Source of the DNA: Candidatus Gastranaerophilales bacterium
GTDB taxonomy: Bacteria; Cyanobacteriota; Vampirovibrionia; Gastranaerophilales; Gastranaerophilaceae
Direction: 5' to 3'
Length of the DNA stretch: 64,000 nt
NCBI GenBank assembly: GCA_944326555.1
Contig: CALVEK010000008.1
Location: forward strand, 1 to 64,000
Of this stretch, positions 54,379 through 63,810 are shown in pieces. The notes beneath the pieces are model-generated. The model made no database searches, was not told the origin of the DNA, and saw nothing but the letters and a program-made list of their open reading frames with translations. A program made the position numbers and the translations under genes. How positions within the stretch are numbered: position 1 is the first letter of the stretch; each line of letters starts with the position of its first letter.

Positions 54379-54648
54379 TTAAGGACAAATACTTTCCCAA
54401 TCAATATCATCTTCATCTTCTTCACCGGGTTCCGGGATATGTTCACCATCTTCTATCATAATCTGAAGCATCAACTTTAATTGCTTTTTATAATTAGCCA
54501 ATGCAATCTCTCTGGTTTTTGCACAATATGCAAAACTAGGAAACTCTTTAATTTCTATGTAATGATATGGATTACCGTTAAAATCCAGGTCAGTTCCCTC
54601 GATTAACGTCCAATCCAAATTCAAGTAATAATCAATATCTTTTTCCAA
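54379..54648 (-). CDS. HicB-like protein
   Basis: 89 residues resembling HicB antitoxins: an N-terminal strand-turn (YYLNLDWT), IEIKEFPSFAYCAKTREIALANYKKQL and the ending GEHIPEPGEEDED. No HicA toxin is encoded next to it, so it may be a solitary regulator. TTG start with GGATGG upstream, only 2 nt after the GerMN gene's stop, so it may be translated with that gene. Confidence 0.75.
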   Translation of the reverse strand: MEKDIDYYLNLDWTLIEGTDLDFNGNPYHYIEIKEFPSFAYCAKTREIALANYKKQLKLMLQIMIEDGEHIPEPGEEDEDDIDWESICP

Positions 54649-54650
54649 AA

Positions 54651-55259
54651 TTAACCATCCAAAGAATTTTCTGTCAAAGGCTGAGAAATCATAATACCCT
54701 CACCACCAAGGACTTCTGCTTGTTTTCCGTTTATATACAAGTATATAGGTTTGTCAGGAGCATTTGCAATAGCCGTTTTAATAAGCTGCTTCATCCTACT
54801 ATACAAGCTGTCTGCACCACCACCGGTTTGAATATTTGAACTTACGTCAATTATAATCTTGTTCTTGCTTTCAACAATTCCCATAATTTTTACATTTTTG
54901 GGAATTTCAGAATAGACTCCGACTTTTTTCTCATACGGAGTTGGACCCAGTACAAGCTGATTTAACGAATACTTTAACTTTGATTCACCTTTCGGCAACT
55001 CACGCTGAACCTTTTTGAAGACTCCGGTATCATTCTTATCCATACCAAGAAAATAAACTGTAACATACGTCTTTGGTACTTTTTTTACTTCAGTTTTTTT
55101 AACCTGAACAGGTTCTTTTTTTACAGGTTCAACGACCTGTTCTTCTTTCACCAGTTTCTTTTCAACTTTTGCATGCGGTGTATCAAAAAAATTGACCTTA
55201 ACGTAAAAGAATGCAAGAGCTGCAAGCGTAAGTATAACTAATTTAGACCAAAAGCCCAT
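54651..55259 (-). CDS. GerMN-domain membrane protein
   Basis: 202 residues. One N-terminal membrane helix (about 5-24) is followed by a charged linker and a GerMN domain (about 65-195), a fold found in germination proteins and in other envelope proteins of non-sporulating bacteria. FTVYFLGMDKN-type strand, GPTPYEK and the late SLYSRMKQLIKTAIAN stretch match. No spore genes nearby. It lies at the end of the translation-factor operon. Confidence 0.85.
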   Translation of the reverse strand: MGFWSKLVILTLAALAFFYVKVNFFDTPHAKVEKKLVKEEQVVEPVKKEPVQVKKTEVKKVPKTYVTVYFLGMDKNDTGVFKKVQRELPKGESKLKYSLNQLVLGPTPYEKKVGVYSEIPKNVKIMGIVESKNKIIIDVSSNIQTGGGADSLYSRMKQLIKTAIANAPDKPIYLYINGKQAEVLGGEGIMISQPLTENSLDG

Positions 55260-55282
55260 AAATATTTCCTCTAAATAAACCT

Positions 55283-56161
55283 TTAATTATTATAATAGTT
55301 TTTGGGAACAATAACCAGCCCCTTAACAACAATTTTATTATCAACAAAATTAACATCCTTAATTTTTATTATGCCCTTTGAGTTATGCAACAAGTTGGAC
55401 TTAAATACGAAAGGATTCAACTTGTTTATAATCGGCAACAAGGCATCTACATTTAAAGACGTCAATGAATGTGGCAATTGTAAATCTGTAAAGAGGATTT
55501 TACCATCTTCAACATACAAACTCATTGAAGAAGAAACAAGTTTGGGCTCTCCCAAAGTAAGAGGAGAAATAACTTTCATAGAAAACAAAAGTCTGTTACC
55601 CTCAATAGAGGCTTTGGGATCAAAAATTTTGAACATAGATACACCGGCAACACTCACATTCATAGAGTTTAAAAGTTTCATGTATTCAGGAGTATTGAGT
55701 ATCTTTTGCAAATCTGCTGAGGTAACATCAACAGAGAATGACATCAAAAAGTTCTCATTTGTGTAGACCTCTCCATCTTTGTAAATAAAATGATTATAAT
55801 CACACAAAGATTCAGCATTTACATTAGAAACATAAAAGCCATCTATATACGCACTATCTGCATGAGCAGAGAATTTCTTAAATTTACCCTGCATTAATGA
55901 TCTTGCACCAAATGGAGTTATATCGACTTTAAAATCAGCCGTTAAGTCTTCATCCATTTGTTTTTTTACTTGAGATTCCAAAATTGTTGAAAGTAAAAAA
56001 TTCATCCCCGAAATTTTACTCAAAGTAGAAGAAATCGGTCCATTTATATTTTCCGGAACAGACGCACACATTTCTGTATCACAATATGATGTTACAGCAA
56101 ATGCATTTAACGGCATAAAAGCAAGTAAAGCCCATATAATAAAAAATTTTATTTTATTCAT
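55283..56161 (-). CDS. DUF2993 (LmeA-like) secreted protein
   Basis: 292 residues with a signal peptide (about 1-23). The body is the lipid-binding DUF2993/LmeA fold, recognised by FKVDITPFGARSLMQGKFKKFS and the long beta-rich C-terminal region; widespread in Cyanobacteria and Actinobacteria. It overlaps truB by 4 bp (ATGA), so it is translated with the operon. Confidence 0.85.
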   Translation of the reverse strand: MNKIKFFIIWALLAFMPLNAFAVTSYCDTEMCASVPENINGPISSTLSKISGMNFLLSTILESQVKKQMDEDLTADFKVDITPFGARSLMQGKFKKFSAHADSAYIDGFYVSNVNAESLCDYNHFIYKDGEVYTNENFLMSFSVDVTSADLQKILNTPEYMKLLNSMNVSVAGVSMFKIFDPKASIEGNRLLFSMKVISPLTLGEPKLVSSSMSLYVEDGKILFTDLQLPHSLTSLNVDALLPIINKLNPFVFKSNLLHNSKGIIKIKDVNFVDNKIVVKGLVIVPKNYYNN

Positions 56162-57048
56162 GATTCAAATACCTTTTTAACTACAAGAACATTACCATCA
56201 ACCCCGCTTTGATGTGAGACATCTTGTTTTGAAATAGCACACAGCCTACCTTGATAAACCAGTGATACAAAATCACTACCAAAAATTTCATCCACCTCAA
56301 GACTCTGCCCATGCATAACCTTTTGATACTCACAATTAGAAAGTTGATAACAACTATATGATAAAACATCAATAGGATTAATCAAATTATTTAAAACAAC
56401 ATCATAATCAGTTAAATCATCTAAAGGTATCGACTTTTCAATAAAAAATGGTCCTGACTCGGTTCTGACTAAGCCAGACATGACAGCACCACAACCCAAA
56501 GTCTGTCCCATATCGTTCACAATTGAACGGATATATGTACCCTTTGAACAAGTTACAGCAACTTCGGCTTCTTGTTTTTCATAATCAAAAGAGACCAAAC
56601 TAATTTTGTCAATGAATACCTTACGACGTGGTATATCATCAGGAATAATCCCTTGCCTTGCAAGTTCATAAAGTCTTTTACCATTGTAATGAACAGCCGA
56701 ATAAGCAGGAGGAATCTGTTCTATCTCACCTAAAAAATTTTTAATAACTTCTTGTACGTGATTTTCTGTAACTTTGATATCAGAAAAAAATCTAACCTCA
56801 CCATCAGTATCATAAGTATCAGAAATTTTGCCAAACTGCATAGCAGCAATATATGATTTTCTCTCCTGTAAAAATTCTATTAATCTGGAAGCCTTACCAA
56901 TAGCGACAGGTAACACTCCCTCAGCCATAGGATCTAAAGTACCTGTATGACCAATCTGTTTTATTTTACAAACTTTCCTAAGCCTTGCTACAACGTCATG
57001 CGATGTAATACCCTTAGGTTTATTTACATTCAAAAAGCCAAATAACAT
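56158..57048 (-). CDS. truB: tRNA pseudouridine(55) synthase
   Basis: Makes pseudouridine 55 in the T-loop of tRNAs. The catalytic Asp is in HTGTLDPMAEGVL (about 36-48). KPKGITSHDVV and the RTESGPF segment match. Length 296. It follows rbfA, its usual partner, in the operon. Confidence 0.96.
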   Translation of the reverse strand: MLFGFLNVNKPKGITSHDVVARLRKVCKIKQIGHTGTLDPMAEGVLPVAIGKASRLIEFLQERKSYIAAMQFGKISDTYDTDGEVRFFSDIKVTENHVQEVIKNFLGEIEQIPPAYSAVHYNGKRLYELARQGIIPDDIPRRKVFIDKISLVSFDYEKQEAEVAVTCSKGTYIRSIVNDMGQTLGCGAVMSGLVRTESGPFFIEKSIPLDDLTDYDVVLNNLINPIDVLSYSCYQLSNCEYQKVMHGQSLEVDEIFGSDFVSLVYQGRLCAISKQDVSHQSGVDGNVLVVKKVFES

Positions 57049-57057
57049 TAAAACGTC

Positions 57058-57411
57058 CTAAATTTCGCCTTTCGAAATCTTATCTATAAGATCCATAACC
57101 TTTGTGCCTCTTTCCAAAGAGTCATCAGGAATAAAACGCAACTCCGGCGTAAGTCTCAACCTTATTCTTTTTCCGACTTCGTATCTTATCTTTGAAACAT
57201 TATCTTCTAAAGCATCGATTGTCTTTTGCTTAGACTCATCATCAGTAGTAAAAACTGAAAAATAGACTTTTGCAAAGGAGTTATCATGAGCAAGTTCTAT
57301 ATCAGTTATAGAAATAACCCCTGCAATACGAGGGTCTCTGATATCTTTTTGAATTATATCAGCAATTTCTTTCATTAACGTTTTTCTGACACGCTCATTT
57401 CTTAAAGACAT
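57058..57411 (-). CDS. rbfA: 30S ribosome-binding factor RbfA
   Basis: Late 30S maturation factor. The 117-residue KH-fold sequence has the RNERVRKTLMKEIADIIQKDIRDPRI start and the RLRLTPELRFIPDDS stretch. AGAGG precedes the ATG. It lies between infB and truB, the usual order. Confidence 0.96.
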   Translation of the reverse strand: MSLRNERVRKTLMKEIADIIQKDIRDPRIAGVISITDIELAHDNSFAKVYFSVFTTDDESKQKTIDALEDNVSKIRYEVGKRIRLRLTPELRFIPDDSLERGTKVMDLIDKISKGEI

Positions 57412-57430
57412 TGTTTACCTCTTACAAATA

Positions 57431-59929
57431 CTAGACAAGTGCTTGTCTTTCTACCTCTTCAGTTGTAGAAACTTTAATTATATCGCCCTCTTGAATATCA
57501 TTAAACTTGGCAAAAGAAATACCACATTCAAAACCTGTAGCGACTTCTTTAACGTCATCTTTAAATCTTTTAAGTTGGTCAATAGTACCTTTGAATATTT
57601 CCTGTCCGTCTCTGACAATAACTGCGGTTTTTCCTCTGAGTATTTTACCCTCAAGGACATAGCATCCTGCAATTTTACCGGCTTTGCCCACAGTAAATAC
57701 TTGTCTGACTTCAGCTTTACCAAGTTCAACCTCTTTAATTTCTGGTTGAAGAAGATTCAACATAGTTTTTTCCAAATCTTCAAGGATTTGGTAAATTATA
57801 TCAAATTTCTTGATTGTAACATTCTCTCTTGAAGCAGCAATCTCAGCGTTATTATCCTCTTTAACAGAGAAACCTAGAATTATTGCATGGCTAGCCGCAG
57901 CCAGCATAACATCCGCTTCGGAGATATCACCGACACCGACGTGTATCAACTTAATAATAATCTCATTAGACTTAAACTGTCCTATTGCCTGAGACAACGC
58001 CTCGGCAGAACCATTTGTATTTGCTTTAATAATAAGGTTCAAATGTTGGAATCCATCATCACCTTCACCAACTACTTCGTTTCGAATATGGCTTGGCAAC
58101 ATAGCCTCAAGACGAGAATTTCTTTCTTTTTCTTTTCTTTCAGCAACAATAGCTCTCATTACCTTTTCATTTTCAACAACTTCAAACTTGTCGCCTGCTT
58201 GCGGAACTTCCGTCAAACCTAGAATTTCTACAGGAGTAGACGGAGCAGCTTTCTTAACTCTTTCACCTGAATCTGATAACAGAGCTCTAACCTTACCGCA
58301 AACATTACCAACAACAACACAGTTACCTGTTTTTAATGTACCGTTTTGAACAAGCAATGTAGCAACAGGTCCCTTACCTTTATCCAAGTTAGCTTCAATA
58401 ACAACACCCGAAGCCGGAGCATCAGGATTAGCCTTCAAATCTTGAACCTCTGCCAAAAGTAATATGTATTCAAGTAATTCATCAATACCGGTACCTTGTA
58501 ACGCACTGACTTTAACACAAACAGTGTCTCCACCCCATTCTTCCGGAACAAGACCATGTTCTGTAAGCTGTTGTAGTATTTTGTCAGGATTTGCATCAGG
58601 CTTATCAATCTTGTTAACAGCAACAATTATCGGTACTTCTGCTGCTTTTGCGTGGTTAATAGCCTCTATTGTTTGAGGCATAATTCCATCATCGGCAGCA
58701 ACCACCAAAATCGCAATATCAGTAGCCTTTGCCCCCCTTGCACGCATTTCGGTAAAAGCCTCGTGGCCAGGGGTATCGATAAATACAATCTTTTTGTTAT
58801 TAAGATAAACAGTATAAGCACCTATAGACTGTGTTATACCGCCGACCTCTGTGGATACAATCTTATGTTTAGAAGCCCTGATTGAGTCAAGAAGAGTTGT
58901 CTTACCATGGTCAACGTGTCCCATTATACTAATAACAGGTGCTCTTCTTTTTAAGAGTTTAGGATCAATCGAAGCAAGTTCTTTTGCTTCTTCTTCTTTT
59001 TGCATTTCTTCTTCAAAGTATGCTTCGAGGTCTTCTTCTTGAACTTCTATTTCAAAGTTTTCGCAAACTTTTTTTGCAGTAGGCACATCAATAACCTGAT
59101 TAACTGTAGCCAAAATACCCTGCATCATAAGGAATTTAACAATTTCTGCAGCAGCTTTATTAGTTTTTTCAGAAAGTTCACCAACTGTTAGAGGCTGGTT
59201 AATAACAACACTCTTAACTTCTTCAACAACTTCTTCTGCGTGAGTTCTTTTTTTGTGTTTTTGAGCATTAGCTTTTTCTAAACTAATTCTTTCCTGTTCT
59301 TCTTCTTTAGACTTATAGGCTTTTTCCTTCTTTTTCGAACCCTTTTTCTTAGAATTTCCTTTGCCCTCATAAATCTCTTGAGGAATTATGTGTCTTTGGA
59401 TAGGTTTTTTTTCTTGACGCAAAGGAGCATCAGCTGATTTGGAAGAACCAGAACCTTTTGACTCATTATTTACAGACAAATCAGACTTGTTGGCATCTTT
59501 CTTTGTTTCATCTTTAACAACTGCTTTTTTATCGGCTTTATTGACAAATGCCTTTGCCGGCGTACGTTTTACAGCTGGAACAACAGGTTCTATCTTGCCT
59601 AAACGCAGTCTTTCTGTCGGTTCAACCTTACCCAATTTAACTTTTTCTACAGGTTTTTCTTCTACCTTTTGAGGAGCAACTTTTTCTTCTTTTGGAGATT
59701 CTTCTTGTTTGGGTTTAGCTTTTTTTACAACAAAAGCCTTTGGTTTTTTAGCTTGCTCATTTTTTGGCGCCATAAGAATTTCTTTGAGCTTTTTAGCTTG
59801 AGATTCTGATATTACACTCGAATGGGACTTTACCTTAACCCCAAGTTTTGTGTCCAACTTTTCAATAACCTCTTTATTTGAGAGGTTCAGTTCTTTTGCC
59901 AAATCATAAACTCTTATGGTGTCTGTCAT
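57431..59929 (-). CDS. infB: Translation initiation factor IF-2
   Basis: GTPase that brings initiator tRNA to the ribosome. An N-terminal IF2_N domain (about 1-50) precedes a long charged linker and a second IF2_N-like domain (about 245-300). The G domain carries [10 protein letters not shown] (about 338-347), DTPGHEAFT and [12 protein letters not shown]-terminal domains with [12 protein letters not shown] follow. Length 832. GGAG lies 13 nt upstream. Confidence 0.97.
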   Translation of the reverse strand: MTDTIRVYDLAKELNLSNKEVIEKLDTKLGVKVKSHSSVISESQAKKLKEILMAPKNEQAKKPKAFVVKKAKPKQEESPKEEKVAPQKVEEKPVEKVKLGKVEPTERLRLGKIEPVVPAVKRTPAKAFVNKADKKAVVKDETKKDANKSDLSVNNESKGSGSSKSADAPLRQEKKPIQRHIIPQEIYEGKGNSKKKGSKKKEKAYKSKEEEQERISLEKANAQKHKKRTHAEEVVEEVKSVVINQPLTVGELSEKTNKAAAEIVKFLMMQGILATVNQVIDVPTAKKVCENFEIEVQEEDLEAYFEEEMQKEEEAKELASIDPKLLKRRAPVISIMGHVDHGKTTLLDSIRASKHKIVSTEVGGITQSIGAYTVYLNNKKIVFIDTPGHEAFTEMRARGAKATDIAILVVAADDGIMPQTIEAINHAKAAEVPIIVAVNKIDKPDANPDKILQQLTEHGLVPEEWGGDTVCVKVSALQGTGIDELLEYILLLAEVQDLKANPDAPASGVVIEANLDKGKGPVATLLVQNGTLKTGNCVVVGNVCGKVRALLSDSGERVKKAAPSTPVEILGLTEVPQAGDKFEVVENEKVMRAIVAERKEKERNSRLEAMLPSHIRNEVVGEGDDGFQHLNLIIKANTNGSAEALSQAIGQFKSNEIIIKLIHVGVGDISEADVMLAAASHAIILGFSVKEDNNAEIAASRENVTIKKFDIIYQILEDLEKTMLNLLQPEIKEVELGKAEVRQVFTVGKAGKIAGCYVLEGKILRGKTAVIVRDGQEIFKGTIDQLKRFKDDVKEVATGFECGISFAKFNDIQEGDIIKVSTTEEVERQALV

Positions 59930-59980
59930 TATATATAAAATTCTCCAAATTCTGTCTTGTTAATATATTTTTAACACAAT

Positions 59981-60244
59981 CTAATCTCTAAGTACAGCCC
60001 TGATTTTTTCTTCGAGGTTATTGTCCGATTTTATCCTTAGATATTTGTATATTTTCGACTTACGAAATGCAGCACTCACACAACTATCATTTTTACATAT
60101 ATAAACGGATCTTCCGACAAATTTACTGTCAGGAGATACTCTCAACTCATTTAGTGCCCTGTTAAAAGTAATTTTAATTAAATCTGTTCGAGGTCTCAAT
60201 TCATTACAAGAAACACATCTTCTGTAAATATTATCTTCATCCAT
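59981..60244 (-). CDS. YlxR-family RNA-binding protein
   Basis: Small nucleic-acid-binding protein of the YlxR/DUF448 family, usually between nusA and infB. The family signature is CVSCNELRPRTDLIKITF and GRSVYICKND-C. The ATG at 60244 is 1 nt after the purD stop; a longer in-frame start at 60274 would overlap purD by 29 bp. nusA is not next to it; purD takes that position. Confidence 0.9.
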   Translation of the reverse strand: MDEDNIYRRCVSCNELRPRTDLIKITFNRALNELRVSPDSKFVGRSVYICKNDSCVSAAFRKSKIYKYLRIKSDNNLEEKIRAVLRD

Positions 60245-60245
60245 A

Positions 60246-61514
60246 TTAATGACCAATCTGCAAAGTCTTTCCAATATCTTTACGGTATTTCATCCCATCA
60301 AAACTGATACATTCCACTGCGTCATAAACTTTTTGTACAGACTGTTCTAAGGTAGAAGCAGATGAAGTAACAACGAGAGTTCGTCCTCCTGCAGTAACAA
60401 AATTACCGTTGTTATCCTTTACGGTATTAAAATGAGAAATCTCAGCATATTCTTCTGCATCTGCCAAACCATTAATAACAGCACCGTATGTACCGTTTGA
60501 TATCGGATAATTACCGGAGCATAAAACAACCGATGACACATAACCGCCTCTTGTCGGTATCTCAAAGTATTTGTCAACAAGAGTCCCCTCAATTGCGGAT
60601 TTCATTATATCAATAATATTAGAATCAATAACTTCTAATATACATTGTGAATCAGGTTCTTTAAAATAGGGGTTAAATTCTATCACATTTAAATTACCGT
60701 TTCTATCCTGAATAATATCAACACCCAAAATACCAACGTACTGATTACCATTTCTGGACAACTCATCCAAAGCGGGATAAATTACTTCCTTAAAAATTTG
60801 ACTTTCCAGAGTCCTATCAATCATATAAAACGGAGAATATGCCCCGAGTCCCGACGTAACTGTACCGCCATTCCCTTCTAAAACATATTTATACGGAACA
60901 ACAGAAGCAATAGGCATTGCGTTATATCCATCAGTAATTACGTAATAAGAAAACTCTTGTCCAGCTATATAATCCTCAATGATAATCTTTTTGTTTTGAG
61001 AATCAAATAAATCTCTTATTATTCTTTTGGCAATAACAAAGGTATCGCAAATATAAACATTTTCGCCGTGTTCATGCGAGTCCGTTTTTACCACAAGCGG
61101 ATACCTCGACTTTCTTGCATAATCAATTGCCATATTTTCTCTGTCAAAAATACCAAATCTTGGAGCAGGTATCTTTGCTTTGTACATAAACTTTTTGCTA
61201 ACTGACTTACTTGAAGTAATTCTTGAGGCTTCAGCTGACGGAGCAAAAATCATTAGACCAGCATCATTAAATTTATCAGCAATTCCATTTACTATGGCTG
61301 TCTCTGAGCAAGCAACAGTCATATCAATTTCATTTGCACGAGCAAATTCAACAAGTTCATCTACTTCATAAGCCTTTATATCAATGCAGTTTGCAAATTC
61401 AGCAATAGCATCATTACCGGGAGCAACAAAAACCAACTCTGTTTCTTCGTACTGAGAAACAAGTTTTGCTAAGGAATACTCTTTTGCCCCTGAACCGATT
61501 ATTAATATTTTCAT
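60246..61514 (-). CDS. purD: Phosphoribosylamine-glycine ligase (diverged)
   Basis: ATP-grasp enzyme of purine synthesis. Domains in order: N-terminal Rossmann-like (starting ILIIGSGAKEYSL instead of the usual GxGGREHAL), ATP-grasp (KIPAPRFGIF, VVKTDSHEHG, IIEDYIAGQEFS) and C-terminal domain. The usual metal-site N-A-R-F-G-D-P-E-x-Q appears as NPYFKEPDSQ. Overall length (422) is correct, but the altered motifs suggest a diverged enzyme or paralogue. It heads the ylxR-infB operon. Confidence 0.82.
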   Translation of the reverse strand: MKILIIGSGAKEYSLAKLVSQYEETELVFVAPGNDAIAEFANCIDIKAYEVDELVEFARANEIDMTVACSETAIVNGIADKFNDAGLMIFAPSAEASRITSSKSVSKKFMYKAKIPAPRFGIFDRENMAIDYARKSRYPLVVKTDSHEHGENVYICDTFVIAKRIIRDLFDSQNKKIIIEDYIAGQEFSYYVITDGYNAMPIASVVPYKYVLEGNGGTVTSGLGAYSPFYMIDRTLESQIFKEVIYPALDELSRNGNQYVGILGVDIIQDRNGNLNVIEFNPYFKEPDSQCILEVIDSNIIDIMKSAIEGTLVDKYFEIPTRGGYVSSVVLCSGNYPISNGTYGAVINGLADAEEYAEISHFNTVKDNNGNFVTAGGRTLVVTSSASTLEQSVQKVYDAVECISFDGMKYRKDIGKTLQIGH

Positions 61515-61566
61515 AAAATCACCTATTGTTCTGTCAAAAACAATTATACTACATTATTATGCATGT

Positions 61567-61598
61567 TAAAAAGCACTCGCAGATTACGAGTGCTTTTT
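61567..61598. terminator. Bidirectional terminator
   Basis: AAAAAGCACTCG and CGAGTGCTTTTT form a 12-bp stem, 7-nt loop. It ends the minus-strand gene at 61641-62522. Confidence 0.95.
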
Positions 61599-61640
61599 GG
61601 TTGGTTAGTTTTTGGGGGTTATTGATTAGTAAATTAATAA

Positions 61641-62522
61641 TTAGCAGAGTGAACCGATTACACCAGCAACAAGGCCTACACCTGCGCCGATAAATGTACC
61701 GAGTCCCGGGCAGAATGCAGTACCAATAACTGCACCTGTAGCTGTAGTAGCTGTTACACCACCGACTTTTCCAATCACTTTTTTAGAATTTACACTTCTT
61801 GGTGTACTTGATCCTTCCATTTTTGCAGTTATTTCTTCTGCAGAATACGTTTGTGAATTACCAAATGTTATCGTATTCCAGAAAGAATTAGCTAATGCAC
61901 TATCACAATTTTGTTGTATCATCGCTTTAAGATCCTGTCCGGTTGTAGCTTGGAACTGTTCTCTTGCACAATTTCTCAATGTTTTTTCAAGAGCTATCGG
62001 ATCATCTTTAAATTCAGCTTTTAATCTTTCATATAGAGGTGAACGTCTCAACATATCAACAATGCCTTCAAAGTGTCTTACTATTTGGTCTGATTCACCT
62101 TCAATAATAACAGTTTGTAACGTATTGCAAGCCTCTCTGATTGAGCCTGTTAGACCATCAGTTGCAGCTGCATAATTCTTTGCAGATTTACCTTCTGTAT
62201 ATAAATTTTCTCTTGCTGCGTTTCTTAATTCTAAATCATAAGCAAGTCTGTCTTTGTAGTCCATGTTCATGTATTTCAGGTACTGCTGAGAAAATCCGTA
62301 AGGAGTTCTCATACCCATTCCCATGCCCATTCCATACATACCACCGTACATACCTGCGCCATATCCCATATTCACATTCAAAGGAAGGTTATATACTGGC
62401 GGGATTCCCAAACCGAAATCTCTGGCATATTCCGCATCCAAACTAGTCAGACCCGCACCGGTAGGATTTGCCACTACCTGGAACTGATTTGGATAACCCA
62501 TGTATCCTGTAATTGCGTTCAT
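61641..62522 (-). CDS. Glycine/methionine-rich lineage-specific membrane protein
   Basis: 293 residues, no named family. The N-terminal part has a glycine/tyrosine/methionine-rich region (GYGAGMYGGMYGMGMGMGM, about 52-70), a helical central domain (about 95-225) with some regular acidic-basic spacing, and a C-terminal glycine-zipper-type hydrophobic stretch (about 245-292). The start at 62522 is chosen because GGAGG lies 6 nt upstream; an in-frame TTG is at 62528. The gene's leader has the shared upstream element. It resembles the Gly-rich N-terminus of the repeat protein at 29.8 kb. Confidence 0.8.
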   Translation of the reverse strand: MNAITGYMGYPNQFQVVANPTGAGLTSLDAEYARDFGLGIPPVYNLPLNVNMGYGAGMYGGMYGMGMGMGMRTPYGFSQQYLKYMNMDYKDRLAYDLELRNAARENLYTEGKSAKNYAAATDGLTGSIREACNTLQTVIIEGESDQIVRHFEGIVDMLRRSPLYERLKAEFKDDPIALEKTLRNCAREQFQATTGQDLKAMIQQNCDSALANSFWNTITFGNSQTYSAEEITAKMEGSSTPRSVNSKKVIGKVGGVTATTATGAVIGTAFCPGLGTFIGAGVGLVAGVIGSLC

Positions 62523-62563
62523 AACCAACCTCCAAAAACGTTGTTATTTTAGAATAACCTTTT

Positions 62564-62611
62564 AAATCTAACCTTACTCTTATATAAAAACATTTTTAAT
62601 TTCAAAATTGC
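62564..62611 (-). promoter_or_regulatory. Shared upstream element, copy 4
   Basis: Minus strand: GCAATTTT (62611-62604), 12 nt, GTTTTT (62591-62586), ATATAAGA, then GTAAGGTTAGATTT (62577-62564). The last block is identical in 12-14 bp to that of the 30999 copy. Confidence 0.55.
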
Positions 62612-62672
62612 CTACATAAAAAAAGTTGCTTAATATTTCTTAATAAAAAAGGAAAAACAGAAATAGTTAAAA

Positions 62673-62678
62673 TATAAT
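62673..62678 (+). promoter_or_regulatory. -10 element for leaderless dut mRNA
   Basis: TATAAT followed by exactly 6 nt and the ATG at 62685; no Shine-Dalgarno. Confidence 0.5.
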
Positions 62679-62684
62679 CAGAAA

Positions 62685-63131
62685 ATGGAAAAAATATTAT
62701 TAAAAATACAAAAATTAAACGAAAAAGTCTCTGTACCAAACTACCAAACTGAAGGTGCCGCAGGGATGGACTTGAGTGCGTTTTTGGATACGCCAATCAC
62801 TCTTAAATCACTGGAAAGAAAACTTATCCCAACAGGCATAAAAATTGAACTTCCACACGGATATGAGGCACAAATAAGACCGCGTTCTGGCATGTCTATC
62901 AAGAACGGAATAACTCTTGTAAATTGTGTCGGAACAATTGATGAAGACTACAGAGGAGAGGTCTGTATTCCTGTAATAAATCTTTCTACACAAGAGTTTA
63001 CAATAAATAACGGGGATAGAATTGCCCAAATGATTATAGCACCCGTAACAAAGGCAACAATTCAAGTTGTTGCTGAACTATCTGAAACCAAACGAGGAGA
63101 AGGCGGTTTCGGTTCTACGGGAAAAAATTAA
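62685..63131 (+). CDS. dut: Deoxyuridine 5'-triphosphate nucleotidohydrolase
   Basis: Trimeric dUTPase that keeps uracil out of DNA. All five family motifs can be found: AAGMDLSAF (1), PRSGMSIK (2), GTIDEDYRGE (3), GDRIAQMI (4) and the glycine-rich ending RGEGGFGSTG (5). Length 148. It lies 17 bp before serB. Confidence 0.97.
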   Translation: MEKILLKIQKLNEKVSVPNYQTEGAAGMDLSAFLDTPITLKSLERKLIPTGIKIELPHGYEAQIRPRSGMSIKNGITLVNCVGTIDEDYRGEVCIPVINLSTQEFTINNGDRIAQMIIAPVTKATIQVVAELSETKRGEGGFGSTGKN

Positions 63132-63148
63132 AATAGAAAGAAAACAAA

Positions 63149-63790
63149 TTGAGTAACATAAAAAACAAACTTGCAGTTTTCGACTTTGACTCAACTCTTA
63201 TGGACGGAGAGACAATAGAAATAATTGCGTCTGAACTGGGATTGCAAAAAGAAGTTGCTAATATTACCCAAAGAGCAATGAATGGGGAACTGGACTTTTT
63301 TGACAGCTTAACCTACAGGGTATCACTGCTAAAAGGCATAAAAGAAGCAAGAGTAAATGAAATTTGCCATAGTCTGCCATATATGAACGGAGCAAAAGAC
63401 ACAATTAAAGAACTTAAAAGTCTTGGATATACGGTTGTATGCTTTTCAGGCGGATTTAAAAATGCAACAGAATACGCAAAAAACATCTTAGGATACGATG
63501 CAGATTTTTCGAATATCTTGCACACAAGAGAGGGAATATTAACGGGCCAAGTAGGCGGAGAAATGATGTTCTCTGACAGCAAGGGGGAAATGCTAAAAAA
63601 ACTTCAATCCCTACTTGGAATTTCTGAACAAAATACCATAGCCATTGGAGATGGAGCTAATGATTTAAGTATGTTTAGATATGCCCATACTCGAGTTGCT
63701 TTTTGTGCAAAACAAATCCTAAAACAAAATGCAACACATTGTATTGAAGAAAAAGATTTAACAAAATTATTAAAAATAATCCCGCAATAA
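63149..63790 (+). CDS. serB: Phosphoserine phosphatase
   Basis: HAD-family enzyme of serine synthesis. The DxDST nucleophile motif is VFDFDSTLMDGE (near residues 10-21). The SGGF and GDGANDLSMF motifs complete the set. TTG start with AGAAAG upstream. The stop codon lies inside the terminator hairpin. Length 213. Confidence 0.93.
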   Translation: MSNIKNKLAVFDFDSTLMDGETIEIIASELGLQKEVANITQRAMNGELDFFDSLTYRVSLLKGIKEARVNEICHSLPYMNGAKDTIKELKSLGYTVVCFSGGFKNATEYAKNILGYDADFSNILHTREGILTGQVGGEMMFSDSKGEMLKKLQSLLGISEQNTIAIGDGANDLSMFRYAHTRVAFCAKQILKQNATHCIEEKDLTKLLKIIPQ

Positions 63791-63810
63791 ATTGCGGGAT
63801 ATATTTTCTT
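63779..63810 (+). terminator. Terminator of serB
   Basis: ATCCCGCAA and TTGCGGGAT flank a 4-nt loop, followed by ATATTTTCTT. The serB stop is partly in the loop. Confidence 0.85.

Noticed and set aside
54379-54648. Complete HicAB toxin-antitoxin pair
   Set aside because: I looked for a HicA-like small basic ORF on both sides and found none; the neighbours are a sigma factor and a GerMN gene.
55302-55766. 154-codon plus-strand ORF
   Set aside because: Antisense to the DUF2993 gene, no Shine-Dalgarno, no recognisable domain.
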